Notes: generated by a model from the letters alone, not told the origin. A stretch of DNA of 64,000 bases from Enterobacteriaceae bacterium RIT691 (GCA_009668205.1 WJYM01000005.1:248001-312000); one strand, 5' to 3'; positions 1 through 10,266 are shown, counted from the first letter of the stretch. Made by a program: numbers and translations.

Positions 1-1436
<1,436 letters not shown>

Positions 1437-1451
1437 TCCACCTCGCTAATG

Positions 1452-1480
1452 AAAAAGGCCGCCATCGCGGCCTTTTTTTT
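1452..1480 (+). terminator. Rho-independent terminator of acrB
   Basis: The stem pairs AAGGCCGC with GCGGCCTT around a short ATC loop, followed by eight T residues, 15 bases after the acrB stop codon. Confidence 0.9.
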
Positions 1481-1916
1481 GGCTTAAGCGCACAACATCA
1501 GTCAGGTTTATATCTCCACCCGCATCGTCAGCGATATAATGAGTATGCTGTGATAGCCTACTCAGCAATAAGCGATATGTTTGATTTACCCACCGATGAA
1601 TTAGGATTACTCTTAGTTTCGAAAGTTAAAAAAACGGAAGAGCGTTTATGCCGACGGTTTTTCATAACTCGATGAAAAATAAGCACCTGCAAATGGATTA
1701 GTCGCCATTCATAAAATGGGGATCGGCAGAAAAGCTGACATCGGGTTCACCGTACCTGACGTAATTAACGGTAATTGTAATTTTTCGTAATAGCGCGGTG
1801 AAATCCTTTTCAGAGTGGATTATAGTTAGGCTATCAGCTACAAAGCGTATGTTCCCGGTCAGACTGTAGTCTCCATCCCACACGGTGTTTGTTGGTTAAT
1901 CATAAGGGGATGTGTT
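1481..1916. other. Gene-free leader region upstream of tomB-hha
   Basis: This 436-base stretch is AT-rich and has no open frame with a ribosome site. It should contain the tomB-hha promoter. I see no clear sigma-70 pair or operator I can defend. A 32-codon frame at 1577-1675 and a 61-codon GTG frame on the minus strand were examined and rejected. Confidence 0.5.
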
Positions 1917-2291
1917 ATGGACGAATACTCGCCAAAAAGACATGATATAGCGCAGCTTAAATTTCTCTGCGAAACCCTGTATCATGATTGTCTGGTTAAC
2001 CTTGAAGAAAACCGCACAGGCTGGGTCAACGACCCAACGTCAGCGCTGAATCTTCAGCTTAATGAACTGATCGAACACATTGCGACTTTCGCACTTAATT
2101 ACAAAATTAAGTATAACGAAGACAATAAACTGATCGCACAAATTGATGAATATCTGGACGATACTTTTATGTTGTTCAGTAACTACGGCATTAATGCAGG
2201 TGACCTGCAAAAATGGCGTAAATCAGGGAACAGACTCTTCCGTTGCTTCGTCAACCTTAGCCGGGCGAATCCTGTAAGTCATTCTTGTTAA
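1917..2291 (+). CDS. tomB: Hha toxicity modulator / biofilm-formation regulator TomB
   Basis: TomB (formerly YbaJ) is a small cytoplasmic protein that antagonises Hha and is described as the antitoxin partner of the Hha-TomB pair, affecting biofilm formation and conjugation. The 124-residue product begins MDEYSPKRHDIAQLKFLCE and contains the family core ENRTGWVNDPTSALNLQLNE and FMLFSNYGI. The start is preceded by AAGGGGA eight bases upstream. It lies 27 bases upstream of hha in the same direction, the usual tomB-hha operon. Confidence 0.97.
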   Translation: MDEYSPKRHDIAQLKFLCETLYHDCLVNLEENRTGWVNDPTSALNLQLNELIEHIATFALNYKIKYNEDNKLIAQIDEYLDDTFMLFSNYGINAGDLQKWRKSGNRLFRCFVNLSRANPVSHSC

Positions 2292-2318
2292 AATTATTAC
2301 AAGCAAAAAGGTAAAATG

Positions 2319-2537
2319 ATGTCAGATAAACCTTTAACCAAAACTGATTATTTGATGCGTCTTCGACGTTGTCAGACTCTTGATACGTTAGAACGCGTCA
2401 TTGAAAAAAATAAATATGAACTTTCCGACAATGAACTGGCTGTTTTTTACTCAGCGGCCGATCATCGTCTGGCAGAACTCACGATGAATAAGCTGTACGA
2501 TAAAATCCCTTCTTCAGTGTGGAAATTTATTCGTTAA
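2319..2537 (+). CDS. hha: Hemolysin expression modulator Hha
   Basis: Hha is a small nucleoid-associated protein that binds H-NS and StpA and strengthens silencing of horizontally acquired genes. The 72-residue product ([20 protein letters not shown]) matches E. coli Hha almost throughout. Two ATG codons lie in tandem at 2316 and 2319; the second gives the family's usual length and a better distance from the AAAAAGG ribosome site. Confidence 0.97.
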   Translation: MSDKPLTKTDYLMRLRRCQTLDTLERVIEKNKYELSDNELAVFYSAADHRLAELTMNKLYDKIPSSVWKFIR

Positions 2538-2603
2538 TTTTAAAACTTTCCCAAAAAGATTCGATTCTGCATTATCCACAACGGACAATCGTACAGAATA
2601 CAA

Positions 2604-2663
2604 TGTGATAAAAATCACATGACGTGACAGGGAACGTTCCCTGCTCGCGACTGAACTTATACT
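2604..2663 (+). promoter_or_regulatory. CRP site and promoter of maa
   Basis: TGTGA and TCACA are separated by exactly six bases at 2604-2619, a full match to the CRP consensus core. A TATACT -10 box lies at 2658-2663 with a poor -35 element. If transcription starts near 2670-2673, the CRP site is centred about 58 to 61 bases upstream, a class I activation position. A 16-base palindrome, CAGGGAACGTTCCCTG, lies between them at 2628-2643. Confidence 0.75.
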
Positions 2664-2692
2664 CTGTGAAGCTCTGATCAATGGAGATTCTC

Positions 2693-3247
2693 ATGAGTGA
2701 AGAAAAGCGCAAAATGATCGCCGGAGCATTCTATCGCCCAGGTGATGACACCCTCCGGGCTGACCGAATGCAGGCAAGGCAGTTTCTGCATCGGTATAAC
2801 CACGCCTCCCCGGAAGAAAAAGCACTGCGTGCCGGTATCCTTGCCGATCTGCTAGGCCACGCCGGTGATGCTTATATTGAGCCCCCGTTTCGCTGCGATT
2901 ACGGCTACAACATTCACCTTGGCCAAAAATTTTACGCCAACTTTGACTGCGTGATCCTCGATATTTGCCCGGTGCGGATTGGCGATAACTGCATGCTGGC
3001 CCCTGGCGTTCATATTTATACCGCAACGCACCCGCTGGATGCGCAAGAACGTAATAGCGGCATCGAGTATGGGAAACCCGTGGCGATTGGCCATAACGTC
3101 TGGATTGGCGGACGGGCCGTTATTAATCCCGGCGTGACTATTGGCGACAACGCCGTGATTGCCTCCGGGGCCGTCGTGGTGAAGGACGTGCCCGCCAATG
3201 CGGTCGTCGGCGGTAATCCGGCGAAAATCATTAAGATGTTGGCCTGA
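2693..3247 (+). CDS. maa: Maltose O-acetyltransferase
   Basis: Maa transfers acetyl from acetyl-CoA to maltose and glucose. The 184-residue product is a left-handed beta-helix (hexapeptide) acetyltransferase: an N-terminal Mac domain ([18 protein letters not shown]) is followed by hexapeptide repeats ([41 protein letters not shown]). The histidine in [12 protein letters not shown] is the family's catalytic base. The start at 2693 fits E. coli Maa and has GGAG upstream; an in-frame ATG at 2681 is too early. The CRP site upstream suggests catabolite control. Confidence 0.95.
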   Translation: MSEEKRKMIAGAFYRPGDDTLRADRMQARQFLHRYNHASPEEKALRAGILADLLGHAGDAYIEPPFRCDYGYNIHLGQKFYANFDCVILDICPVRIGDNCMLAPGVHIYTATHPLDAQERNSGIEYGKPVAIGHNVWIGGRAVINPGVTIGDNAVIASGAVVVKDVPANAVVGGNPAKIIKMLA

Positions 3248-3343
3248 CTGTTATGCTTTTCCACAACTGAACTGTTACTTTTCGCCTGAATAATCGCAAC
3301 ATAAAATAGGGGTTTTCCCGTATCCGGTATCACAGAGGCGAAA

Positions 3344-3820
3344 ATGGCCGAAATCCAGCGACTGCTCACCAGCACCATTGACGAGCTGAACAGTGCAGAG
3401 AAACGCGACAACCGCCCGCGGTTTAGCATCAGTTTTATCCGTCGCTTCCCAGGACTGTGTATCGCGATGTACCTCGGCTTTCTGGCGACCTACATTGTGA
3501 TGGCGCGCTCTGACACCCTCGCCGACTCCGTATGGCTGTTGGTGGTGCTGTTTATTGTGCTGAACGGCTTTTTCTTTTTTGATGTTGCCCCCCGATATCG
3601 GTATGAAGATATCGACGTGCTGGATTTTCGTGTCTGCTATAACGGTGAGTGGTACAACACCCGCTTCGTCCCCGATCTTCTCATCGAGAAAATCCTGCAC
3701 TCCCCTGAAGTGGCTGCCGACCAAAAGGGACAGCTGCAAAAGATGCTCGACACCAAAGGCGAATTGTCGTTTTACGACATCTTCACCCTTGCCCGCGCCG
3801 AGAAGGTGCAGCTGCAATAA
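3344..3820 (+). CDS. ylaC: YlaC, inner-membrane protein of unknown function
   Basis: The 158-residue product matches E. coli YlaC ([52 protein letters not shown]). Two adjacent hydrophobic segments, roughly residues 38-55 and 62-80, predict a membrane hairpin followed by a soluble C-terminal domain. Function is unknown. Its last 38 bases overlap the 3' end of the convergent MocR gene. Confidence 0.93.
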   Translation: MAEIQRLLTSTIDELNSAEKRDNRPRFSISFIRRFPGLCIAMYLGFLATYIVMARSDTLADSVWLLVVLFIVLNGFFFFDVAPRYRYEDIDVLDFRVCYNGEWYNTRFVPDLLIEKILHSPEVAADQKGQLQKMLDTKGELSFYDIFTLARAEKVQLQ

Positions 3821-5249
3821 GGTTGTTTAACGTCTGGATCCCGGTGATGAACCGGGACGCAGACGTATTGCCGTAACCCAGCACCAGACCCGTTTTGCTC
3901 TGGGCCTGATCAAGGTAATAGTGGCTTAACGCCGCCGGAGCCAGCTGGTGCAGGCGGGCTTGATGGGCGACCCAACTATCATCGATACCGGGGATCTGTA
4001 CCGTCAAATGCATTCCCCCTTCGCCACCCGACACACGGTGAGGCACGGTTAATGCCTGCGAAAGCGCATCGCGGAGCTGCCCCTGTCGCTTGCGATACAG
4101 GCGACGCATCGCCGCCAGATGCCGGGCGTAATACCCTTCCTCAATAAACAAGGCTAACGCCCGCTGCTCCGTACGATGCCCACCACGAAGCAAAGCATGA
4201 ATCGCGGGCTGTACTGCCTTCGCTAACGCTTCCGGCATCACCACAAACCCAATACGCAGCGAAGGAAACAGCGTCTTGCTGAAGGTCCCCAGATACACCA
4301 CCGGTGCCGAGGGTTGCATACCGAGCATCGCCGGAATCGGTTCGCCGCTGTAGCGGAATTCGCTGTCGTAGTCATCTTCAATAATCCACGCCCCGTGCTC
4401 ATGGGCAAACTGCAACAGCGCCATGCGCCGTGCAGCACTCATCAGGCTGCCCAACGGAAACTGGTGCGAAGGTGACGTGAAAATGAGCCGCGGTGATGGG
4501 TGAGACTGCGTCGAAAACTGCATCCCTTCATCATCAACGTCAATCCCCTGTATCTGCAAACCTCGCGATACGAATGCGCTGCGGGCTCCCGAATATCCCG
4601 GATTTTCAACCCAGGCTGTTTGCCCACTCTCGCTAAGCAGCTGCGTACACAGGTTCAGCCCTTCCAGCGCCCCCTCGGTGATAATGACCTGGCGGGCATC
4701 GCATTGGATCCCTCGGGAGAGCGTCAGATGTCGGGCGATGGCCTCACGCAGCGGTTGTTCACCCGCAGACTCACCGTAGCCCAGCAGCGCATGCCCTTCT
4801 TCACGCAGCACGCGATCCAGTAACCGTCGCCACAGCGGCAAGGGGAAATAGTTCACCGCAGGCGTGCCTGGCGTGAAGGCCAGCGCGGGTGAGTCCCTTC
4901 GGGTTCCGTGTGGAAGCTGGCTGAAACGCGGGGGTAAATCAACGCTCTGCACAGTGGCCGATACGTCATCCCGGGCCGTGGGCAACGTCGCCACCCGCGA
5001 GCCTTGACGGTCGCGTAATAAATAACCTTCAGTTGTGAGCTGATCCAGCGCGGCATTTACCGTGTTACGTGACAGTAACAGTTGCTGCGCGAGCGTTCTC
5101 GAACCGGGTAAACGGCTCTGCGCCTTTAGCTGATGCGTCAGAATCGCACTGCGCAACGCGTGGTAGATAGCACGCGCCAGGGTCTCATTTCCCCGTTCCG
5201 CTATCGCCTTTTCCAATAGCCCGTAGAAGGCATCGTCCGGAATATTCAT
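3783..5249 (-). CDS. MocR-type transcriptional regulator (GntR wHTH plus aminotransferase-like domain)
   Basis: The 488-residue protein has an N-terminal GntR winged helix ([23 protein letters not shown], about 47-69) and a fold-type I aminotransferase-like domain with the PLP lysine in [14 protein letters not shown] (K325) and the EDDYDSEF motif near 291. MocR proteins usually sense PLP or amino compounds and regulate a neighbouring gene. The start at 5249 has GAGGAGAAGGG immediately upstream, far better than the GTG at 5270. It is divergent from a GNAT acetyltransferase with a 22-base inverted repeat between them, which suggests that gene is its target. The exact ligand is unknown. Confidence 0.88.
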   Translation of the reverse strand: MNIPDDAFYGLLEKAIAERGNETLARAIYHALRSAILTHQLKAQSRLPGSRTLAQQLLLSRNTVNAALDQLTTEGYLLRDRQGSRVATLPTARDDVSATVQSVDLPPRFSQLPHGTRRDSPALAFTPGTPAVNYFPLPLWRRLLDRVLREEGHALLGYGESAGEQPLREAIARHLTLSRGIQCDARQVIITEGALEGLNLCTQLLSESGQTAWVENPGYSGARSAFVSRGLQIQGIDVDDEGMQFSTQSHPSPRLIFTSPSHQFPLGSLMSAARRMALLQFAHEHGAWIIEDDYDSEFRYSGEPIPAMLGMQPSAPVVYLGTFSKTLFPSLRIGFVVMPEALAKAVQPAIHALLRGGHRTEQRALALFIEEGYYARHLAAMRRLYRKRQGQLRDALSQALTVPHRVSGGEGGMHLTVQIPGIDDSWVAHQARLHQLAPAALSHYYLDQAQSKTGLVLGYGNTSASRFITGIQTLNNLIAAAPSRRGQG

Positions 5250-5284
5250 CCCTTCTCCTCGTGGTACCACGAAATGTCATACGT

Positions 5285-5306
5285 ATGGTTCTTTTTAGAG
5301 AACCAT
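5285..5306. promoter_or_regulatory. Inverted-repeat operator between MocR and GNAT genes
   Basis: ATGGTTCT and AGAACCAT form perfect 8-base arms around TTTTAG. It sits in the 100-base divergent region, just upstream of a TATTCT -10-like box at 5315-5320 for the acetyltransferase gene. A palindromic GGTACC lies nearer the MocR start. Assignment to the MocR regulator is inference. Confidence 0.6.
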
Positions 5307-5349
5307 CGATTTTCTATTCTACGGCTACGCGTTCAAAAAAGGAGTCCGT

Positions 5350-6060
5350 ATGAGTCAAAATAATCAATTTGGTCAGCCCGTTGGCGATGCCCTTCCCGAC
5401 TGGCAACCTCGCCAGCATCCTCAGCGGGTGGTGCTTGAGGGACGGCTGTGTCGGCTTGAACCGCTGGCCAGCCACCATGCGCCAGCGCTGTTCGCCGCTT
5501 ATCAGCTTGCGCCAGACACCCGCAGCTGGACGTGGCTTTTACGCGAACCGGATAGTCAGGTCGAAAGCTATCAAGCCTGGGTGGACGAGATTGTCGATGT
5601 GCAGGATCCGATCCATTTCGCGGTGGTCAATACGCAGACCGGGCAACCCGTCGGTACTCTGGCCCTGATGCGTATCGACAGCAAAAATGGGGTGTTGGAA
5701 GTGGGACATGTGCATTTCTCACCGCTGATGAGCCGCACCCCGCTTTCCACTGAGGCGCAATGGTTGCTGATGCGTTACGCCTTTGAAACGCTCGGCTATC
5801 GCCGCTATGAATGGAAGTGCAACAGCCTGAATGAACCCTCACGCCGCGCGGCATTGAGAATGGGCTTCCAGTACGAAGGCCGCTTTCGTCAGGCGCTGGT
5901 GATTAAAGGGCATAATCGTGACACGGACTGGTTCTCGATTATCGATAGCGAGTGGCCCAAAGTGGACCGGGCGATGCAGAAATGGCTTGCCGCCGAAAAC
6001 TTCAGTGCCGACGGCAAGCAGTTACAAACCCTGGAAAGTTGGCGACAGCCAAAGTGCTAA
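5350..6060 (+). CDS. GNAT-family N-acetyltransferase, RimJ/RimL-like
   Basis: The 236-residue product has the GNAT fold: [24 protein letters not shown] (motifs C/D) and [24 protein letters not shown], then [22 protein letters not shown] (acetyl-CoA-binding motifs A/B), typical of RimJ/RimL-like enzymes. The substrate cannot be read from sequence. GGAG lies seven bases before the ATG. It is divergent from and probably controlled by the MocR gene at 3783-5249. Its stop codon overlaps the stop codon of convergent rpmJ2. Confidence 0.85.
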   Translation: MSQNNQFGQPVGDALPDWQPRQHPQRVVLEGRLCRLEPLASHHAPALFAAYQLAPDTRSWTWLLREPDSQVESYQAWVDEIVDVQDPIHFAVVNTQTGQPVGTLALMRIDSKNGVLEVGHVHFSPLMSRTPLSTEAQWLLMRYAFETLGYRRYEWKCNSLNEPSRRAALRMGFQYEGRFRQALVIKGHNRDTDWFSIIDSEWPKVDRAMQKWLAAENFSADGKQLQTLESWRQPKC

Positions 6061-6197
6061 CGTCTTTTTTTGCGCCCCTGCACGGCTTTAAAGCGGGGGT
6101 TGCTCTTACAAATCACATACAGCCTGCCTTTGCGTTTCACAATCTGGCAGTCAGGATGGCGTTGTTTGGCGCTGCGAAGGGAATTCAGTACCTGCAT
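6057..6197 (-). CDS. rpmJ2: Alternative (zinc-independent) ribosomal protein L36, type B
   Basis: The 46-residue product reads [19 protein letters not shown], then [18 protein letters not shown], and ends GRKKRR. It matches E. coli YkgO (RpmJ2), the L36 paralogue lacking the zinc ribbon and substituting for RpmJ when zinc is scarce. It starts two bases after the rpmE2 stop codon, so the two form an operon under the Zur box upstream of rpmE2. Its stop codon overlaps that of the convergent GNAT gene. Confidence 0.95.
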   Translation of the reverse strand: MQVLNSLRSAKQRHPDCQIVKRKGRLYVICKSNPRFKAVQGRKKRR

Positions 6198-6199
6198 GG

Positions 6200-6460
6200 T
6201 TAGCCTCGTTTAGCGTCAAGAAAGCCCGCAAAACGCTGGCGGAAGCGGGCAGCACTGCCTTCAGAGGAGAAGGATTTTTGCTTCCCGGTGTAGAACGGAT
6301 GCGATTTAGACGAGACGTCGAGCGTGACATAGGGGAAGGTTTCCCCTTCCAGCTCGATCTCTCTGTCCGTTTTTAGGGTTGAGCCCACTTTGAAGAACTC
6401 ATTCGCCGTGGTGTCGTGGAACACCACAGTGCGGTAGTGAGGATGGATATTGGGTTTCAT
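6200..6460 (-). CDS. rpmE2: Alternative (zinc-independent) ribosomal protein L31, type B
   Basis: The 86-residue product ([36 protein letters not shown]) matches YkgM. It lacks the CxxC zinc-binding cysteines of the standard L31, the hallmark of the zinc-independent form that replaces zinc L31 during zinc starvation and frees zinc from ribosomes. A Zur-type operator lies just upstream. In E. coli K-12 the pair is encoded elsewhere on the chromosome. Confidence 0.96.
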   Translation of the reverse strand: MKPNIHPHYRTVVFHDTTANEFFKVGSTLKTDREIELEGETFPYVTLDVSSKSHPFYTGKQKSFSSEGSAARFRQRFAGFLDAKRG

Positions 6461-6471
6461 GGTTGGCCTCT

Positions 6472-6495
6472 ATTGTTACATTATAACATAACAAT
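6472..6495 (-). promoter_or_regulatory. Zur box controlling rpmE2-rpmJ2
   Basis: Nested inverted repeats lie 12 bases upstream of rpmE2. The core reads TGTTATAATGTAACA on the minus strand (6474-6488), close to the known Zur consensus with GTTATA..TATAAC. Outer arms ATTGTTA and TAACAAT (6472-6478 and 6489-6495) are perfect complements. Confidence 0.85.
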
Positions 6496-6557
6496 AAAAT
6501 ACCCCCGACAATGGCAAATAACAACCCTGAGCTGAGTAAGGCTATGTTGCAGAAACC

Positions 6558-6586
6558 ACAAAGGCGACGGTGAGCGTCGCCTTTGT
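6558..6586 (-). terminator. Terminator hairpin of the PTS gene
   Basis: A perfect 12-base-pair stem (ACAAAGGCGACG with CGTCGCCTTTGT) closes a five-base loop 17 bases after the EIIBC stop codon. The following tract on the minus strand is only moderately T-rich. Confidence 0.7.
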
Positions 6587-6602
6587 CACCAGTCGTTCAG
6601 CG

Positions 6603-7973
6603 TTAGCCCTGCTGCTCTCTGCCCACTAAAATCGTCGTCAGCACAAACGACAGCACCAGCGCGATGGCCACACCGCTCAGCGCAAAAACAAAATAGGGAC
6701 CGATGTACGCGGGGAGGCTAAAGATACTCGACAGGATGTAGCCGTACAGCCGTACGCCGAAGAAAGCAATGAACGCTGAAGCCAGTGAGCTTGCCACCGT
6801 GGCGGCGATAAACGCTTTTTTGTAGCGCGTCAGCACGCCAAACAGTGCCGGTTCGGTAATGCCCAGCAGCGCAGAAACGGCAGCCGAAAGCGTCACGGTT
6901 TTCTCCTGCCTGTCTTTGCTCAGCCGCCAGATGGCAAAGGTGGCACCCGCAATCGCCATGTTGGCCATAAACATCATGGGCATCAGCATGTCATACCCGC
7001 GGTCACTGAAATTCTGTAACGCTATCGGCGTCATCGCATGATGCATCCCGGTCAGGATCGCCACCGGGCGAATCGCTCCCACCACCAGCCCGGCAAAACT
7101 GGCAGAGACGCCGAACAGCCCTTCAATAAAGAACGCCAGCGCTTTGCCGAGCCAGATACCAATCGGGCCAATAATCACCAGGGCGGCCAGGGCGCCGATA
7201 AACAGTGTCAGCGTAGGCGTGAAAACCGTTTTCAGAATGTCCGGCATGATGCTGTCCACGGCCTTGTGGATGTATTTCAGCGCCAGGACCGAGAAAATGA
7301 CCGGGATAACGCTCGACGCGTAGTTAAATACCGAGACCGGAATCGCGTTCATCAGCCAAAGCGCAGAAACGGCGCCTTCCTGATGGGTGGCCAGCGCTTT
7401 TGCCGCGTCTATCAGCGTGGGATACATCAGGCAGGCCGCCACAGCCGCCGCCAAATACTCGTTGGTTTTGAAAATTTTCGCCGCGGAAACCGCAAGGAAA
7501 AACGGCAGGAAATAGAAGACGCCGCTGGCGATCAAATCGATGATCATCACCGTTTCACTTTTCGGTGAAACCACTTTCAGCGCCATTAAGCCAGCCAACA
7601 GGCCTTTGATCATCCCGGCCCCCGCTATCGCGGGCACAATCGGACCAAAGACGCCGGAAACCGTATCCATAAACAGCGATACCAGACTTTTTCGCCCGTG
7701 GCCTTTATCCGCGCCAGCGTCATCGCGCTGGCCCAGCATGCCGGTCAATTGCTGATACCAGTTTTCCACTTTGGGTCCGATGATTATCTGGAACTGATCG
7801 CTCTGCAGCTGTGCGCCCAGCACCCCCGGCAGCAGCTTAATTTCGCCCTGTTTGATTTTGCTATCATCAATTAAATCAAAGCGTAAGCGGGTCATGCAGT
7901 GCCAGACTTTATTAATGTTTTCCTGCCCGCCCACCAGCTGAATAATGCGGGCGATAGCGTCTTGCGTCCCCAT
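6603..7973 (-). CDS. PTS sugar transporter EIIBC, beta-glucoside/sucrose family
   Basis: The 457-residue permease phosphorylates a sugar during uptake. The EIIB domain occupies about residues 1-85 with the phosphorylated cysteine in WHCMTRLRFDL (C26). The EIIC domain follows, with about ten membrane segments and the family motif GITEPALFGV near residue 370. There is no EIIA domain, so it probably uses glucose EIIA (Crr), as TreB and MurP do. CAGGAG precedes the ATG at 7973; a longer frame to 8030 lacks a ribosome site. It is divergent from the dehydratase gene and shares a repeat-rich control region. The sugar is not identified. Confidence 0.9.
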   Translation of the reverse strand: MGTQDAIARIIQLVGGQENINKVWHCMTRLRFDLIDDSKIKQGEIKLLPGVLGAQLQSDQFQIIIGPKVENWYQQLTGMLGQRDDAGADKGHGRKSLVSLFMDTVSGVFGPIVPAIAGAGMIKGLLAGLMALKVVSPKSETVMIIDLIASGVFYFLPFFLAVSAAKIFKTNEYLAAAVAACLMYPTLIDAAKALATHQEGAVSALWLMNAIPVSVFNYASSVIPVIFSVLALKYIHKAVDSIMPDILKTVFTPTLTLFIGALAALVIIGPIGIWLGKALAFFIEGLFGVSASFAGLVVGAIRPVAILTGMHHAMTPIALQNFSDRGYDMLMPMMFMANMAIAGATFAIWRLSKDRQEKTVTLSAAVSALLGITEPALFGVLTRYKKAFIAATVASSLASAFIAFFGVRLYGYILSSIFSLPAYIGPYFVFALSGVAIALVLSFVLTTILVGREQQG

Positions 7974-8035
7974 AGTGACTCCTGCGGCAATGTTCTTTTT
8001 TTGGTATCCACTAGGGTAATTAAGCGTCATTTATA

Positions 8036-8152
8036 AAACAAACCAATAAAATATGAAGAACGTCACATTTCGCCACTAACAAATGCCAGTCCGCACCACC
8101 ATAGCCAAATTGGTCTGTTTTTTTATTATAAAATCGCATCTAAACAGACCAA
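8036..8152. promoter_or_regulatory. Probable GntR operator array between PTS and dehydratase genes
   Basis: TTGGTCTGTTT (8110-8120) and AAACAGACCAA (8142-8152) are perfect 11-base inverted arms separated by 21 bases. A third copy, AAACAAACCAA with one mismatch, lies at 8036-8046. They occupy the divergent region between the EIIBC gene and the dehydratase gene. Binding by the neighbouring GntR regulator is inference. Confidence 0.7.
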
Positions 8153-8247
8153 AAAATATATTCCAAAAAAGGGTTTACCCTGGCCCTAAAATAGAGTGAA
8201 GATAATTTATCAACCCTATATTTTCGCTTTCAGCAGGGAGCATTTCT

Positions 8248-9447
8248 GTGGAACCTACGCTCATTACGTCGATTGACTGTTTCATCACCCGCCCCGACCG
8301 CCACAATCTGGTTACGGTACGCGTCACGACCCATCAGGGCGTTATTGGCCTGGGCTGTGCAACCTTCCAGCAGCGCCCGCTGGCGGTAAAAATGCTGGTA
8401 GACGAGTATCTTCGCCCGCTGCTGCTGGGCCGCGATGCCAACCACATCGAAGATCTGTGGCAGATGATGAATGTTAACGCCTACTGGCGTAACGGTCCGG
8501 CGATGAACAATGCTATCGCTGGCGTGGATATGGCGCTTTGGGATATTAAAGCGCGGCTCGCGAAGATGCCTCTGTACCAGCTGTTTGGCGGAAAGTCCCG
8601 TGATGCGATTGCGGCTTACACTCACGCCAGCGGCGAGACCCTGACGGAACTGTATGCCTCGGTGGATGCGCTGCTGGCGCAAGGGTATCGCTACATTCGC
8701 TGTCAGTTGGGTTTTTATGGCGGCACGCCGAAGGATCTCCACGCCCCTGAAAACCCTTCACCCGGTGCCTGGTTCGATCAGGACCAGTACATGCGCAACA
8801 CGGTAGAAATGTTCCGCGCGCTGCGCGAGCGCTACGGCTACCGTTTTCATATTCTTCACGATGTCCACGAACGCCTGTTCCCTCAACAGGCCGTGCAGTT
8901 GGCCAAGCAGCTCGAGCCTTATCAGCCCTGGTTTATCGAGGATATTCTGCCTCCGCAACACACCGCCTGGCTTGCGCAAATCCGCCAGCAAAGCAGCATT
9001 CCGCTGGCGCTGGGGGAACTGTTTAACAACCCGGCAGAATGGCACGACCTGATCGTTAACCGGCAGATAGACTTTATTCGCTGCCACGTTTCGCAAATCG
9101 GCGGGATTACGCCAGCCTTAAAACTGGCAGTCCTGTGTCAGGCCTTCGGGGTACGCCTGGCCTGGCACGGTCCGGGAGATATGACCCCGATAGGCGTCGC
9201 GGTAAACACGCATCTGAATATTCACCTGCATAATGCGGCCATTCAGGAATTTATTCCGCGTAACGCCACTACCGACGCCGTGTTTCCCGGCGCGCCGTGC
9301 GTAAAAGAAGGTTATATTTATCCGCCGCAGGCGGCGGGCATTGGCGTTGAATTTAATGAACAACTGGCCTTGGCCCATCCTGTGGTCTATCGCCCGCACG
9401 AATGGACGCAAAGCCGTCTGCCCGACGGCACCCTACATACGCCGTAG
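8248..9447 (+). CDS. Enolase-superfamily sugar-acid dehydratase (D-mannonate/D-gluconate dehydratase subgroup)
   Basis: The 399-residue product belongs to the ManD/RspA subgroup of the enolase superfamily, which removes water from sugar acids such as D-mannonate or D-gluconate to give 2-keto-3-deoxy acids. Metal ligands are visible: D205 in HDVHER, E231 in FIEDILP and E257 in LGELFNN. H207 and H307 (WHGPGDMTP) are candidate catalytic residues. The C-terminus ([11 protein letters not shown]) is typical of the subgroup. The start is a GTG with GGGAG eight bases upstream. Some members have low activity, so the natural substrate is open. Confidence 0.85.
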   Translation: MEPTLITSIDCFITRPDRHNLVTVRVTTHQGVIGLGCATFQQRPLAVKMLVDEYLRPLLLGRDANHIEDLWQMMNVNAYWRNGPAMNNAIAGVDMALWDIKARLAKMPLYQLFGGKSRDAIAAYTHASGETLTELYASVDALLAQGYRYIRCQLGFYGGTPKDLHAPENPSPGAWFDQDQYMRNTVEMFRALRERYGYRFHILHDVHERLFPQQAVQLAKQLEPYQPWFIEDILPPQHTAWLAQIRQQSSIPLALGELFNNPAEWHDLIVNRQIDFIRCHVSQIGGITPALKLAVLCQAFGVRLAWHGPGDMTPIGVAVNTHLNIHLHNAAIQEFIPRNATTDAVFPGAPCVKEGYIYPPQAAGIGVEFNEQLALAHPVVYRPHEWTQSRLPDGTLHTP

Positions 9448-10167
9448 TCAGTGCGGTAGCTGACGGAACGCCAGATTGTCCCGATTGTGGGGGATAACAT
9501 ACGTACAGGTGTAATTGATATCGATGATATCGCTGATGGCATATACCCGCCCATCGGTCAGGATCCCACGATTGGTGATGTGCATCGCCGGGCTGCCTTT
9601 TTTGCAGCCCAGCAGTTCAGCCTGTTCCCGGTTGATAGTGACCGCCCGGTAGGTGGTCAACAGATGGGAAATCTGATAGCCCTTCTGCAGGACATACTGC
9701 TGTAACGATCGTTCGATAACCTGCTGGTTAAGGTCCGGGAATGCCGCCGAGGGCATACGCGAGATCTCAATTTGCACCGGCACGTCGTCGACGTAACGCA
9801 GACGACAAAACTGCCAGATAAAATCATCCTCCATTAGCCCGAATATTTGTTGCTCCTCGCGATTCGGGCGCTTTTTATGCAGGCTGATCATTCGATAACG
9901 CATTTGATCAAAGCGTTTTTCGGTGATCGAGTTGTACACCAGCGGATTATTCCGGGCCTGTTCATTGATCCAAATCCCCGAGCCCTGAACAATTCTGACC
10001 ACGCCGATGCTCGCCAGTTTCTCCAGCGCCTGACGTATTGTGGAGCGCGACACGCCATACTCTTCGGCCAGCTGCCGTTCCGGAGGCAGCTTCTGTGCCT
10101 GCCCGGCCGCACTTTGCTGATAAATCTTACTGAGCAGATCCTGAGTGACGAATTCACTTTTCTTCAT
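9448..10167 (-). CDS. GntR-family (HutC subfamily) transcriptional regulator
   Basis: The product of about 239 residues has an N-terminal winged helix (LPPERQLAEEYGVSRSTIRQALEKL) and a C-terminal UTRA ligand-binding domain of the HutC type (IWQFCRLRYVDDVPVQIEISRMP). UTRA domains bind sugars or sugar phosphates. I chose ATG 10167 because a weak GCGAGA precedes it; in-frame ATG 10188 has no ribosome site. It is convergent with the dehydratase gene, with no gap between the stops, and likely controls the PTS/dehydratase genes. Confidence 0.85.
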   Translation of the reverse strand: MKKSEFVTQDLLSKIYQQSAAGQAQKLPPERQLAEEYGVSRSTIRQALEKLASIGVVRIVQGSGIWINEQARNNPLVYNSITEKRFDQMRYRMISLHKKRPNREEQQIFGLMEDDFIWQFCRLRYVDDVPVQIEISRMPSAAFPDLNQQVIERSLQQYVLQKGYQISHLLTTYRAVTINREQAELLGCKKGSPAMHITNRGILTDGRVYAISDIIDINYTCTYVIPHNRDNLAFRQLPH

Positions 10168-10266
10168 CGCGTCTCGCTGATAATTCATGCAAAAGATACT
10201 GTTAGCGCTGGCATTGCGTATAATTGGCTCACTATACAATTTCAGCGCTGAAAGGAAAGCAGGGCC

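Noticed and set aside
1577-1675. 32-codon plus-strand frame upstream of tomB
   Set aside because: Weak ribosome site and no recognisable features; too short to support alone.
1698-1883. 61-codon minus-strand frame between acrB and tomB
   Set aside because: It needs a GTG start without ribosome site, shows no recognisable protein and lies over the expected tomB promoter.
5952-6203. 83-codon plus-strand frame over rpmJ2
   Set aside because: rpmJ2 on the minus strand matches its family end to end, leaving no room for this one.
7038-7568. 176-codon plus-strand frame within the PTS gene
   Set aside because: Antisense shadow with highly charged low-complexity composition.
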